A stretch of 64,000 bases of DNA, from the NCBI GenBank assembly GCA_025449115.1, contig JAHLKC010000057.1:124001-188000 (forward strand), in the 5' to 3' direction. Positions 40,757 through 52,303 of the stretch are shown here, in pieces. Below the pieces are notes generated by a model. It was not told the origin of the DNA, made no database searches, and was given only the letters and a program-made list of their open reading frames with translations. Position 1 is the stretch's first letter; each line of letters begins with the position of its first letter. Position numbers and translations under genes: made by a program. This DNA comes from Chytridium lagenaria. Its lineage: Eukaryota; Chytridiomycota; Chytridiomycetes; Chytridiales; Chytridiaceae.

Positions 40757-41781
40757 TCAGCGACGAAGACTCGGAAAAATGGATGCAAAATCTTGAATAG
40801 TCTCAGCATCCACTGCTTCTGCATTATCTCTTTCGGTATGCCACACACTTGGGAAGCGGGATGGAATAACATGACCACAGGCACACCTTTTTCGAGGAAT
40901 GGTCTATGATCATCGTCAATACCTCCAACAACGGCGATCCTCCTGGAACAAAATATCCCGCTTCGCCGTCGGTAAGCGTAGACATATGTTTTGTTGACAA
41001 GAGATTATTCTGAGCTAGCCTAGATTCAATATCTACCAGTCGGCTCCATGCCCAAGTCGTTTGCTCTTGCAGATTTAACATTTGACGTCAGGTGTGCCGA
41101 GGAGATCTAATAAAACAAAGAGTTCGATGGATTCAAGGTAATTCGAAGTCCTTCCATCGGGGTATACAATCTTCCTGCTCTGCCAACGTTTTGCTAAATG
41201 CCTTGATCCGTACAAAGAGTCGGTAGGAGACCAATCTCTGACGGCTTCCTCGCCATCGAAGAAAATGAGTTGCAAAGTGGTTGTTGCTGTCTTTCCCGAA
41301 CCCTCTGCCATCCCTTTATTGAGAAGAGAATCCAATGTTTTTGCAACGTCCATCAAGATTGCGCATGGAACAGCAGAATCCGTTGCTCCGATGAAGTCGA
41401 ATTGTTCAAACAACTTGCTGTCGAAGTGTGCGGCCAGAACAATACGTCGCGGAGCGTTCGCATCTTTTGTCACGATGATGTTGTTAAACGGCCATTTCCC
41501 TTTTGGTGTCTGGGCTTCAAAAGAGTCTTGCTCTATCGTCCAGTTAAGTTTCTTGAATGTATTAGGATATGCTTCTGGACTCTCCGATTCCCAGGCGATC
41601 CCGGATGGCGAACAACAAGAAAAGGGGCAGATCCGAGCCCGCCGTTGTAAACTTGGATTCCAGCCATCTCGGGCGGCGAGCTCGTTTAGATCTTCTCCAG
41701 TGATTCGGCTTGGGAACTGAGAGTGCACATGTTTGGAGTAGATACAGGACACCAAGAAGTGATGAGAAGTAGGCGGAACAT
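40757..41781 (-). CDS. Glutaminyl-peptide cyclotransferase-like M28 zinc enzyme
   Basis: Converts N-terminal Gln to pyroglutamate on secretory peptides, in the family's usual setting of the ER/Golgi lumen. ATG 41781 (MFRLLLITSWCPVST) looks like a signal peptide or anchor. Then WTIEQDSFEAQTPKG, NNIIVTKDANAPRRIVLAAH followed by FDSK, ATDSAVPCAILMDVAKTLD (Asp zinc ligand), LQLIFFDGEEA (Glu ligand and catalytic Glu), DSLYGSRHLA, ELFVLLDLLGT and DHRPFLEKGVPV (His ligand). The C-terminus recovers FPSVWHTERDNAEAVDAETI and ends at TGA 40757-40759 only after restoring one A near 40877. Another break separates the signal region from GEDLNELAARDGWNP. Zinc ligands and catalytic acids all appear present. 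Plain M28 aminopeptidases are less similar. Confidence 0.85.
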
Positions 41782-41934
41782 TCAAGGAAATTTTGAGACT
41801 CACAAACGTAGACACAAATTCAAAGGTTTTTTATTATTTCATGTACAAAGCCGTAGCAGCGATAAAAATAATTGCATATGTAAGTGAGAATGTGGATAAT
41901 GCTCGAAACTATGGGTATAAGTGAACAGAGCACT

Positions 41935-42934
41935 TTAAAGCTCGTCAAAAGCGACTACAACGCCCGCATCCAAGACATGTTTGTTTGGTTCTAGAAAATG
42001 GCTAATTAATACTAGAAGGGATATAGACTTGAATAGAACTCACACTCCTTCCACCTCATCATACTCCTTTTCTCCATATTCATGAGTATGTGACGTGTCC
42101 TCTTTTTTCCATATACTTGTACGGGTTTTCTTCCTAAGCTCTTGACAAAAAAAGTGAGAGAAAGAAAAGTAATGTCTGATGTTCTTACAAGATAACGAAC
42201 CTAAGAGTTTTTTCTTAAAAGCCTGCTCTTTTTTAATTTTTTTCTCCTCCTCTCGTCTCTCAAATTCCTTATCCAAGTTTTCGAGACTACCCCACTTTTC
42301 CTTCGCAAAATTCTCCACCTTAAAGGTCAAAAGGGTAAGTTTTTTGAGACTACCTGCATCCTCAAATATAAAAGCATGTGAGCATATGTCGACTTGTGAG
42401 GATTCGGTTTTTCCCAGCAGGGCATTATAGTGTGGTCCTTTAACTCACTATCTGTAAGCAAATAATCCTGCCAATATTAGCACTATTTTTCAATTAACTT
42501 ACCGTCTTGCATTCCGTTTTTGTCAAAAGACTGTATTTTTCCGTATTTTTATCTCTGCATTCACGGCATACAACGACTCCGTAATGCTGTTGGTAATTAA
42601 CGTCAATGTCTAACGAGCGGCATTCACAACATGATGCTCCTTCTCCCTCCGTAGATGTGTCGAAAAGTGGAGTTTTTAATGGCTTAGCATCTGCCTTAAG
42701 CTTTTTCGATTCTTGCTCGTCCTCAACCATGAATCCAGCTTTCGTGTCATGCATGGTGGAGAAATTGTACTCGCAATATGTAAGGTCGATTTCACTCCTT
42801 TTTCGCCGAAGATTTTGAGATCCAGCTGGCTGCGGAATTGATGTGACGGCGGTGACCGTTGACGATTGTGCAGGCATTGGTGGCGGCCTTCCGGCCGCCT
42901 TAATCTTGAGGAGAGCTTGCTTTCTGACATCCAT
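41935..42934 (-). CDS. RAD14: XPA/RAD14 nucleotide excision repair protein
   Basis: DNA damage verification factor that binds kinked DNA and recruits RPA and ERCC1-XPF. ATG 42934 ([20 protein letters not shown]) leads to the zinc module [20 protein letters not shown] then [20 protein letters not shown] and [14 protein letters not shown], with four Cys spaced C-x2-C...C-x2-C. Next come [17 protein letters not shown] and [20 protein letters not shown], a basic helix ([20 protein letters not shown]), [20 protein letters not shown], and [13 protein letters not shown] before TAA 41935-41937. All exons splice in phase by eye. It is divergent from MON2 with 27 bp between start codons. Confidence 0.92.
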
Positions 42935-42961
42935 TTTTACGAAGGAAGGTCACACAAGGGA
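42935..42961. promoter_or_regulatory. Divergent promoter interval, XPA and MON2
   Basis: Only 27 bp (an AAGGAAGG stretch on the plus strand) separate the two ATGs. Promoter elements for at least one gene must overlap the other's coding sequence or first intron, or the 5' UTRs overlap. Confidence 0.45.
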
Positions 42962-45900
42962 ATGGCGTCCCCTGCAGCGCCGAACGCATTGCTGCACTAC
43001 TTGAGTAACGAGTTGACGTCTCTTTCCAATGAGGCGAAGAAGAAAAACCCAGAAGTGAAAGAGGTATGGAGGGCCGATCGCGTGAAATGAGCTTACCGTG
43101 TCTGTGCAGGCTGCAGATCGGCTTCTACTACTTTTAAAGAACTTGAAGGACAAATCATCAACAGATGCTGTGGCGAATGGTTCATTTCTTTCGCATGATC
43201 ATAGCTTACTTACTCTAAATTAGAGCTTGCAAAACTAGACGAGACGGCCCGACCATTCATTTTGGGTCTTGAATCAAAGAATACGAAACTTGTGTCAATG
43301 TCGGTTTCGACCATTCAGAGACTGATTATGAACCATGCTATACCTGAGGTTTTAAAGCCGTGTGATATCTAGTTTGACATTGTAGACATTAATTAATCAA
43401 ATATTGCGCTCATTTTCGGATCTGGTATCTGGTCCTGTGGAACTACAAGTCAAGCTGCTTCAAAGCCTGTTGCCGCTGCTCACCATTTACAGTACTTTAT
43501 CTGGGAAAGTAATTGCGGAGGTGGAATATAATTTTGAGTAAGACTAAATATTATAGACATTGCATTTATGTTTTCGACTGCAAGATTCGAAATCACCGAT
43601 CATTTACAATACGGCACATGCCACGCTAAGGCAGCTTATTTTGTATATTTTCGAAAAGGCTACTTCTCCGCCCGTGCGCCTAGGAAGTGGTAAGTGGCAA
43701 ATGCCTTAGATTTAAGGAGAGACTTACATATATTTTTTTTGCACAAAGAACCAAATCTTCGAGGGGAAAGCAAATCTCACTCGCTGTATAAAAGAATGCG
43801 TATATGCTTTTTCAGGTTTATCTCCTTTTACTTCCAAAATTAATATCAGTAGGATCTCTGCCAGCTAACTGTTGGGGAACCCTCTTTTTTTATTAAGACT
43901 GGCACCATTCCGAAAACCTTGGATTAGAATTGATTGAATGCGTTGTCTGCGGTCATTCTGGAATTTTCAAAGATGTTTTAAAAAAGCTATTCCTTTTCAA
44001 TCTCACAGTTTTAGATTTCAGAACTTCTTGGATTACTTAAGGAGAGGGTGTGTCCGCTTGTTATTAAATCTTTCTCGGAAAAGAACGACTTTTCTGTAGC
44101 GCTACGTCTTGTTAGACTTGTCGCCGGGATCATAAAACATTTCAGCGCAGTTTTGGTAAATACACTTTCAGACCTATTTCTTCTTACCTATGGAGTAGAT
44201 TATGGAGTGTGAAATATTTCTGGCCATGTTTTCAAGGCTTCTTGAGCCTGATTGTGCGCCAATTTGGCACAGAGTGCTGGTTTTGGAAGCGTTTAAAAAT
44301 CTTCTTTCCTCGGACGACCTCTTCCGTTCCGTATTCGTCAACTACGATCAAAAGGAGCATTCTTCCAAGATATATCAGGAGATTTTAAACGGCTTCGCGC
44401 GCATAGTATTAACAGAAAAGATTCAAATGCTATTTCCTCCACTTCAGGCTGCCGCAGAAAGTCCTGGTCAGGGATCAGGATCCCTTCCTGAGGCTTGGAA
44501 TGTTAGCGCATCTGGTTCCACCATTAAAGTTCAATGGTATGATTTGCGCGAAAACTTTTCTTAACGGCTTCGATAGTTTAGAGCAGCTCGACAAACTGGA
44601 ACCTCCCGGCCTTCCAGAGTCATATACTCTCTTCCTCGCAGTCCATTGTATTTTGTTACTTGCAGATTCACAATCGTCGTTTATACTCACAAATCTGCAA
44701 AAGAAAGTTACCAATGCTGGGAAAGCTGTAGATACGGAGGCGGATGCTCTAAACTCTTCAGCCATTGTGACTGGAAGTGAAATGGTGAAGATATCATGGG
44801 CTCCGTTTCTTGCCTGCAAAGTCGTTCTGTGCAAAGCTTCAATCGACGACGACTTATTTTACGCCGCGCTTAATACCTACCAACACTATTCAAGTGCAGT
44901 AGGCCTTCTAGGCTTGTCATCATATCGTGACACTCTGATATCGTCTTTATGCAGAATAAGTCTGCCTCTTACAGTTCCTGGCTCTGTGGACGTCTCTTTC
45001 GCCATCAAGGAGATTAGCCAATTTAGTTCCGGAACCGCTCAAGCCTTTTTCAACCGTCTTTCGAGCATTCAAAACAATATTTTGGATGAACGAGGCGTCA
45101 TGTGTTTGAGGACTGTCTTGGGTATTGTGTCAAGCCTTTATGATGTCTTAGACGATAAAGCTTGGTTCTATATCTTGGAGACTCTGCAATACGCAGATAA
45201 CTTAGTATCAACTGGGCGTTTGGGAAAAAAGAGCCTAGCTCAGGTGGCCTTTTAAAAGATGATACGGCAAAGGAACTGTCAAAGGTGCGATCGCCCACAT
45301 CAAATATGGGCTCGATTGACAACCACTACTTGTCGTTGTTATCTTTGATTCGGAAGCTATTTGATGCTACGAAGGACTTAAAGATGTCATGCTTTGAGAG
45401 TTTCGTCCGAGCCTTGTGCAAACTCGCCAAGGAGTCGGCGATCGCCTCCGTCAACCCCACATCAACACGCCAAGATGCCAAATATACGGAGGAAAAAGCA
45501 TTTTCGCTTTTGCACCTCACTGAGATTATTGTCGCAAATATCGACCGGGTACTCGAACCTCCTTACGATTTGTGGAAGTATACGATGAATCAGTTGGTAG
45601 ACATTGCCCATGGAAACTTGAGCAGTCCGGCTTACCGAGTCTGTGCATGTGCCGCCTTTGGTGATATATTAGTCGCTGCCCTTCAGTATGTAGACATAAA
45701 AAACCAAGCAGGAGACATAGAAAATATCCTTCTTTATCCTTTACAACGGCTCATGGGAATAGGACAGAGTCTGTTATCCCCTGTCTCAACCGAAAAGCTC
45801 TCGGTTGAAGATGATAAGCCATTAAGGAATCCGTGGCTCGTTGAAGTGCAGAAAGCTGGATTGGAAACATTGAACAAGCTTCTTCAAACGAACGGACAGA

Positions 45901-48900
45901 AACTAGTTGAAGGATGGACAGTTGTTTTCGAAATTTTAAGGAGTGTCTTTGGCATTTCAAAGACAAAACGCATGGACAATTCTAACAGCTTGTCGGTCGG
46001 AACTCTAAACGATATAAACTCGTCAGATTCGCAACCATCTATTAGCAAGATTATCACCCTCGTCCGCGTGTCATTTCCGTCTTTGCAGCTGATATGCAAC
46101 GATTTTTTGACGAGCCTGGACCCTATCCTAATTCACGACTGTATTGAAACTCTAAGCTGTTTCGGATCACATTCCGAGGACGTGAATATCAGCTTAACAG
46201 CTGTGGGGCTTTGTGGTCTATAAGCGATCACGTCTTAACGAAACGGCAGACCCTTGAAAAGGAAGCAAAGGGTGAGGTCGAGCCATCCAGCGACCCTACA
46301 GAGCCTCGAAGTGGAAAAAGTAATGATACAAGTTTAAAGATACCGGCTGGAAACTCGTTAAGTCATACATGGACAACTGTGAATATGGATGTGCTGTGGA
46401 TGCACCTTCTGGCGCATCTATCACAGCTCTGCTCTGATTCACGTCCGAAGTTCGAAATTCAGCAAATCAAAGTCTTTTTAGAACAATCAGTATGAATGGA
46501 CGGAAGCTGACGCTTGATGCTTGGGACGAATGTATTTGGAACGTGTTGTTCCCTCTCTTAGAACGTGTCAAGGTCTCTAGTGAAAGGGTTGAATTGATCA
46601 TCCGTCTTCACAACACTGGCGACGCTCCAGTAGTCAAAGATCGAAGCAATTCGGTTTCCTTTCACCACTCAAGAAACACTTCAGGAAAGCAGTGGGATGA
46701 GACCAAAGTGCTGACCTTAAATGGTGTGACCAACTCATTCATCAGTTTCTTCCCGGTTTTAATTGATCTCGGAGAGGGCTTCGATAGAGCATGGAACCTT
46801 TTCTTAGACTACATTAAGGCATGGTGTCTATCTGGAAGCACAGAAGTTTCCATGGCGTCTCTGAAGTGCTTTAAGATGCTTGTAAGATATCCGAAAGACA
46901 CACCAGCCGCTGAAGCAGACCCTAAAATCACATCATTTATCGAGAAGCGCCAAAAGAGCTTGTGGCGTGTGGCATGGGAGGTATGGGAGGGAATTGGGGA
47001 AGGTATAGCTTTCCCTGCAGATGATATTGAAGATTCGAGCTCTGGCGTAACCTCTTCAAAGGAGAAACTGGTTTCTCCAAGAAGCTCGGAACCAGTCAAA
47101 ACTCTAAACTCGTATTTGGATCTATGACTCAAGAAACTATCATCTTATTCCTGTCGCTTTTCCCTGAAATTTGTGAGGTTATCCGAAGCTCCTTTGGGCT
47201 TTTTGAGCTCAGAAAGTTTACAGCATCTCTGCCGGCTTCTTCTCTACCATACCGTTTTCGCAAACGATATTAGTACAACACGCTATAGAGCAGATTTTGT
47301 AAATGATGTAGATAATTGCTCTCCGCTTCAACAGGCGGTCTTAGACTATGTTTCTGGAGCTAAGGTTTCATTTTCGGGTATACGTGGGGAACCTGAAGCC
47401 ACATTGCAAGTAATTGCTAGCTTCATACGATATCCCTTTGTTGCCCGTGCCAAATCCGAGAGTCATCAATCTTTAATGTCACCACGAGCTGAGTCAAGTT
47501 CTCAATCATTCACTTATATGGCCTTTGCAAAAAGATCCGTTCAAGTTTTGATAACGCTCTTTATGGAACATAGCAAACTACCTACTCTTTACGCCTCTGG
47601 CACGTTCGAATCTATCCTTAACTCCCTGGCTGTCCCTATGAAAGCAAAGTACAGTTGTCCTTCTCCCGGAACAAAGGATACCACACCTCTTTGGCGCTCA
47701 GCCGCAAATACTTCTGTCTCGGTTGTTCAGATTGGACTTCAAAACATTAAGGAGCATTTGAAAGGTTTTTTCGCATGATTGTTGTAAATCTAATGTCAAT
47801 TTTTAGAAATTCCACCTGAAGCTCTTTCTAAAGTGTATAAATCTGTTGTTGAGATGTTTGAGGGATTCTTGCTAACGTCAAGGTGAGTAAACATATGAAT
47901 TTAATTTTACTGAATTTTGCAGTATACCGTCGCAGAATATTTCTCCGGAAGAACTCGCTGTGGACGAGGACTTTGACATATCCGTCCTCGAAACTCTTAA
48001 GAGTGACGTTTTTAGCCATTTTGGACTTGCTCATGTTCCTGAGGACGCTCTGAAGGACATGATTGGTGTAATTCTACGAGGAACAAAGTTGTATGCAAAA
48101 ATTATCCCAGCACCCACATCCAGTCATGACGAAGATGCGGATCACGCCCATGCGAGGCAAACCCCGGAAGGAAGCCGCAGCAATTCTATCACGGACAAGG
48201 GCAGTTTGAAACCTTTAGCCCAGAACTCTATCTCTCAATTGCGGTCGAGTTCGAGGCCAGGCTCGGCGCGGGCGTCGACATCGGCCTTAGATGGTGGACC
48301 CCAGCTTTCGGAGAGTACAAGAAAGTTGGATTCAGCAACAACTATTGTAGATATTCAGGCTACGCCAAGGCATAATTTTGCAATTCAGTGCATCTATCTT
48401 TTATTCCAATTATGTTCTGCTTGGGAAGCAACTGAAGGTATTTGCGAATTTTCTTGCAGTACATTATTTTGATATACCCTTTAAGATCCAGAAGGCGCTC
48501 GCTTCAGAGTTGCGCGCATTGCCGCCCCTGCCCTAGTAGAAAAGGTATCATCCGTTCTGAAGTCATACATTGCAGACAAGCCAACATACACAAGGCTTCC
48601 AATTCCGAGGTAAAAAAATCACGATAATAGCGTAACTTACCTGTACTCCTCAGACTGCGGAATGAAGAAGTTATTGTTTTCCTCACTAAATCAAAAGATA
48701 CCCCTTTCCATCCTAGCATTTGGTCTGAGGATAAGTCAAACTCATGTAAATTCAAGTACATTTTTCCGATGTATTAACTGTTATTAAGCATCATTAAGAC
48801 AGCTGGTCTTAAAAGGCAACTGGTGTCATCTGTATCTACTATATCATGAGCTTAACGACGTGATTTGTGTGATGGCACGAACTGGAAGACTTCACAATTC

Positions 48901-49003
48901 ACATGCATCCGCAGCGATCTTCACGGATGATGATGATAAAATAGTGACACTTGTGCGATTATGTCATGGACGTATTGCTACGGATTTGGGACTCGGGGTA
49001 TAA
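42962..49003 (+). CDS. MON2: MON2, large ARF-GEF-like Golgi/endosome trafficking protein
   Basis: Scaffold related to BIG/GBF ARF-GEFs but lacking the Sec7 catalytic domain; with DOPEY and flippase partners it acts in endosome-to-Golgi traffic. ATG 42962: MASPAAPNALLHYLSNELTS, LSNEAKKKNPEVKEAADRLL, then the DCB domain (PFILGLESKNTKLVSMSVST IQRLI split here for length), LQVKLLQSLLPLLTIYSTLS and YNTAHATLRQLILYIFEKAT. The HUS-like region has ECEIFLAMFSRLLEPDCAPI and RVLVLEAFKNLLSS. Long exons from 44500 encode the HDS-type helical C-terminal half (for example EEKAFSLLHLTEIIVANIDR, WMHLLAHLSQLCSDSRPKFE, VWEGIGEGIAFPADD), ending DLGLGV at TAA 49001-49003. No Sec7 motif is seen, which supports MON2 over BIG. 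Total about 1,750 residues, typical of the family. A few one-base breaks occur between the long exons (about 45250, 46220, 46495). Confidence 0.9.
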
Positions 49004-49254
49004 CTCCACGGCCTGATTCTGCTGATAACACACTGAGAAATAAAGTCGTCTATAGAAATTAGCATCAAATGTCTGCATTTGTAAAGGCGCGTCTGTGTTA
49101 TATTTATTTTAAAAAATAATGCATCCCATTCATTTTATTGTTTATCTGGTACATTCGTACTTTAAAATGGTTTCCGGAGAAGAGATCGGTAGTGGTCTCG
49201 TTTTTTAGCCTTACAAGACTTCGAAATTTTTTCGGATCTTAAAACCTTGTTGTC

Positions 49255-50620
49255 ATGGCATTCCGTCTTCCGTTCTTCACGCGAAGCAGCATCGCATCGG
49301 CATCTAAAGCCAGATTCGCGCATGCATCTCCTCCAGCAGCGTATGATTCCTCTAATATTCTTTCGGGCTAATGATTTGCTGTGCAGACCGAAAACTGCGG
49401 TTCTTCTATTAAATATGGGAGGCCCTGAAAAGCTGTCTGACGTCAACTCCTTCCTGTTCAACCTGTTTTCGGATGGGACCTCATCCCCATTCCTTTCCAA
49501 AAGTACCTTGCCCCATGGATTGCAAAGAGACGTACTCCAAAGATCCAGAACCAGTACTCTCAGATTGGAGGAGGCAGCCCGATCAAATATTGGACAAAGC
49601 GCCAGGGGACACTGTTGGAGCAAATGCTAGATCGGCAGAGACCTGAGTCTGGTATGGACATTATCAAACCTATATATTTAATTTAAAAGCACCCCACAAG
49701 TCCTATGTGGCTTTCCGATACGCCGATCCACTGTCGGAAGCAGCAATTAAGGAGATGATTGATGATGGTGTTAAAGACGTGGTTGCTCTTTCCTTGTATC
49801 CGCAGTATTCATGCTCAACGACGGGAAGCAGTTTGAATCAGCTTTTCCGGAAGTTGAAGGATCAAGATCCTGCAGGGACTCTCAACTTTAGCGTGATCGA
49901 TAGATGGCCCACTAACCAACTTCTGGTTGAGGTTAGCTCAAGAGACATCCCTTCTTTACTAACCCCGTGGGAAAGGTGTTTGCTCGTCACATTGAAGCAA
50001 AGCTAAAGGATATTCCGGAGAAAGAAAGGAACGATACTGTGCTTTTGTTTTCGGCGCATTCGTTGCCAATGTCCGTAGTAAACCGTGGAGGTAACAATCA
50101 CACAATTCCATATGCATTTAACGCATTTTTAAGACACATACCCCCAAGAAGTTGCTGCGACAGTCCAGGCTGTGGTTGAACGTTTAAAGCTTCCGAATCC
50201 TTACAGACTCGTCTGGCAGTCGCAAGTCGGACCCTCCGCATGGCTCGGACCTAAAACTGATGACGCTATCGAGGGATACGCAAAGCTTGGAAAGAAGAAT
50301 TTGTTGTTGGTTCCTATCGCATTCGTGTCTGATCACGTGGAGACTTTATTCGAGCTCGACTTGGAATATGGAGAGCTCGCACACAAGGTAAGACTACTAT
50401 TTCTAAGCAGATGCTGACAAATACAGCATAAAATCGGATACCACCGTGCGGAGTCTCTCAACGACGACCCTCTTTTTATTGAGGCACTGGCAGATCTTGT
50501 GAATCGCCATCTTGAAGGTGGTCGTAAACCTTCTCCGCAACTCTTCAACGCTGCCCGTCTTGTATCAACTCGACTTGTCAGTCCACAAAATCTTTCTTTG
50601 CTTCACAACTTGAAAAATAA
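49255..50620 (+). CDS. HEM15: Ferrochelatase, mitochondrial, with C-terminal 2Fe-2S cysteines
   Basis: Inserts ferrous iron into protoporphyrin IX at the matrix face of the inner membrane, the last step of haem synthesis. ATG 49255 gives a presequence [20 protein letters not shown], then [94 protein letters not shown] (catalytic His), [40 protein letters not shown] and a C-terminal [20 protein letters not shown] with the cluster Cys pattern, TAA 50618-50620. Breaks at about 49475 (GGG), 50095-50155 and 50549 are repaired by single bases and look like sequence errors. The 2Fe-2S tail is shared with animals and some fungi. Confidence 0.93.
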
Positions 50621-50625
50621 AAGTG

Positions 50626-51597
50626 ATGGTTGCCACCAAAGACTTTGGGTTTGCGGACATCGTAAATGTCGACCTTGAATGCGTGTTTGACTTTGAGCCT
50701 TTTATCAAGAATGATCTCGGCTTAAACCTTGATATCGATAAACGGAATATGGCCGATGTGTGCAAGTTTTACATGAAGGGATTTTGCGCAAAGGGTGCGA
50801 ATTGTCCCTTTAGGCATCAAGAAGAATGAGAAGACGGTGGTTTGCAAGCATTGGTTGCGTGGCTTATGCAAAAAGGGTGATCTCTGCGAGTTTCTGTAAG
50901 TTTGTATTCATAGTAATGCTTGGTACTGATCGATTTTTTATAGTCATGAGTATAACCTCAAGAAAATGCCAGAATGTTGGTTTTACTCAAAGTACGGTGA
51001 ATGTTCGAACGCTGAATGCATGTATTTGCATGTGGACCCTGAGTCTAAAGTCAAGGAATGCGCTTGGTATGCAAGGGGGTTTTGCAAGCATGGTAAGTTA
51101 GTTGCGTCGTTTACTTTTTTCCTTTAATTATATATGTGCTGACATGTATTTTCAAGGCCCAAAGTGTAGGCATAAGCACGTGAGGAAAGCAGTCTGCCAA
51201 AATTATCTTACAGGATTCTGTCCTCTTGGACCAGATTGCCAGTTTGGTCACCCGAAATATGAATTACCAAATTTAAATCAAGGGAACGCCGAGATGATGG
51301 AGGACGGAGGAGGAGGAGGAGCTGGTGGTGGTGTGGTGGTGGTGGTGGTGGGGTTGGTCCAGGAGGAGCATCTCAGCAAATGGGTGGTAATGGTGCTAAT
51401 AGGATGCCTGCAGCAGGAGGACGAGTCAATCTAAAGGATGTAACTTGCTTCAAGGTATGTGGTCATTTACCCTGGAAAAACTGACGATTAACCTTTATTT
51501 ATCAGTGCAACGAGCAGGGACATTATGCCAACAACTGTCCAAAGAGGAGACGATTCAATGACGAGCAACCAAAGCCTATTCCATCATTCTCAGGATA
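50626..51597 (+). CDS. CPSF4: CPSF30/YTH1 polyadenylation factor with a CCHC zinc knuckle
   Basis: Subunit of the cleavage and polyadenylation specificity factor; fingers 2 and 3 recognise AAUAAA. ATG 50626 (MVATKDFGFADIVNVDLECV) lies five bases after the ferrochelatase stop. Five CCCH fingers: CKFYMKGFCAKGANCPFRH, CKHWLRGLCKKGDLCEFLH, CWFYSKYGECSNAECMYLH, CAWYARGFCKHGPKCRHKH, CQNYLTGFCPLGPDCQFGH. A Gly-rich linker (about 51290-51420, containing one frame break in GGT repeats) leads to the CCHC knuckle CFKCNEQGHYANNCP, the animal-type ending, then TAA 51595-51597. The knuckle is absent from budding yeast Yth1 (family knowledge). Confidence 0.93.
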
Positions 51598-51655
51598 ATA
51601 ATCTCTTTTATTTGAGATACGGGTATATTGAGACAGCTCCGCCATAGACCGGAGT

Positions 51656-52102
51656 TTATTCTTCGTAATCGTCGTCGTCAGAGGTTTCCTCCAAGAGATC
51701 GGACGAAAGCTCGTGTGCTTCGGCAAGGAGCTCAGAGATGATGGCCTACGCAGGAAAACCCTTTTTAGATATCCCTGACATACATAGAAAAATTCGTCAA
51801 AAAATAGAGTCTTACCTGACCCGGAGCGATGGAGCCATCATTTTCGTGAATGCAGGCATCCTGGTATTCCTCGTCAATGTTGTGTAGTTGCTCCTTGATT
51901 TGCTGCATATACCCGATTAGTATAATGTAATATATGATGTGATAATAATATTTTGAGCCATCCGAACTGAAATAATTGATGTTTAATGTGGATGTACCAT
52001 GATATCCCTGGGGTCGACGCGACGGCTCTGAGACATTCTTCTCAGATCTGACATGATGCTAGCAAGGCGGTCCTGAATACGATCTGCACGGGTCTGCTGC
52101 AT
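51656..52102 (-). CDS. Small acidic helical protein, unknown function
   Basis: About 93 residues from three exons that join in phase: 52102-51998 (MQQTRADRIQDRLASIMSDL, RRMSQSRRVDPRDIM), a middle exon (QIKEQLHNIDEEYQDACIHE, NDGSIAPGQ) and a last exon (AIISELLAEAHELSSDLLEE, TSDDDDYEE), stop TAA 51656-51658. Consensus GT/AG at both introns and the even phasing make it a credible gene. It is helical, has coiled-coil character, a basic N-terminal half and an Asp/Glu tail. I recognise no family. It converges on CPSF30 (58 bp apart) and is divergent from the NDH-2 gene. Confidence 0.7.
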
Positions 52103-52303
52103 GGTGTCGTTGACGGCAAATTAAGAGTAAATTGCAATACTATTTCGCACCTCCCAGCTTCTCCTCTTTTATACAAGACTTCACGCCAAAGAGTTATTTT
52201 TGGACGTTCCATCCCAAAAAAACGTGTCCAGTAATTCAATAAACTTTGTGGCGTAGCAATCTGACAATTTTTCAAAACTCTCGATAAGAAAGGAGAGAAA
52301 GAA
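52103..52303. promoter_or_regulatory. Divergent promoter region, small acidic protein and NDH-2
   Basis: A 201-bp interval between two divergent start codons. It contains AT-rich stretches but no TATA box or repeat that I can name. Confidence 0.35.

Noticed and set aside
41265..41720. 151-codon plus-strand frame opposite the glutaminyl cyclase gene
   Set aside because: Antisense shadow; the opposite strand carries the zinc ligands and catalytic acids of the M28 fold.
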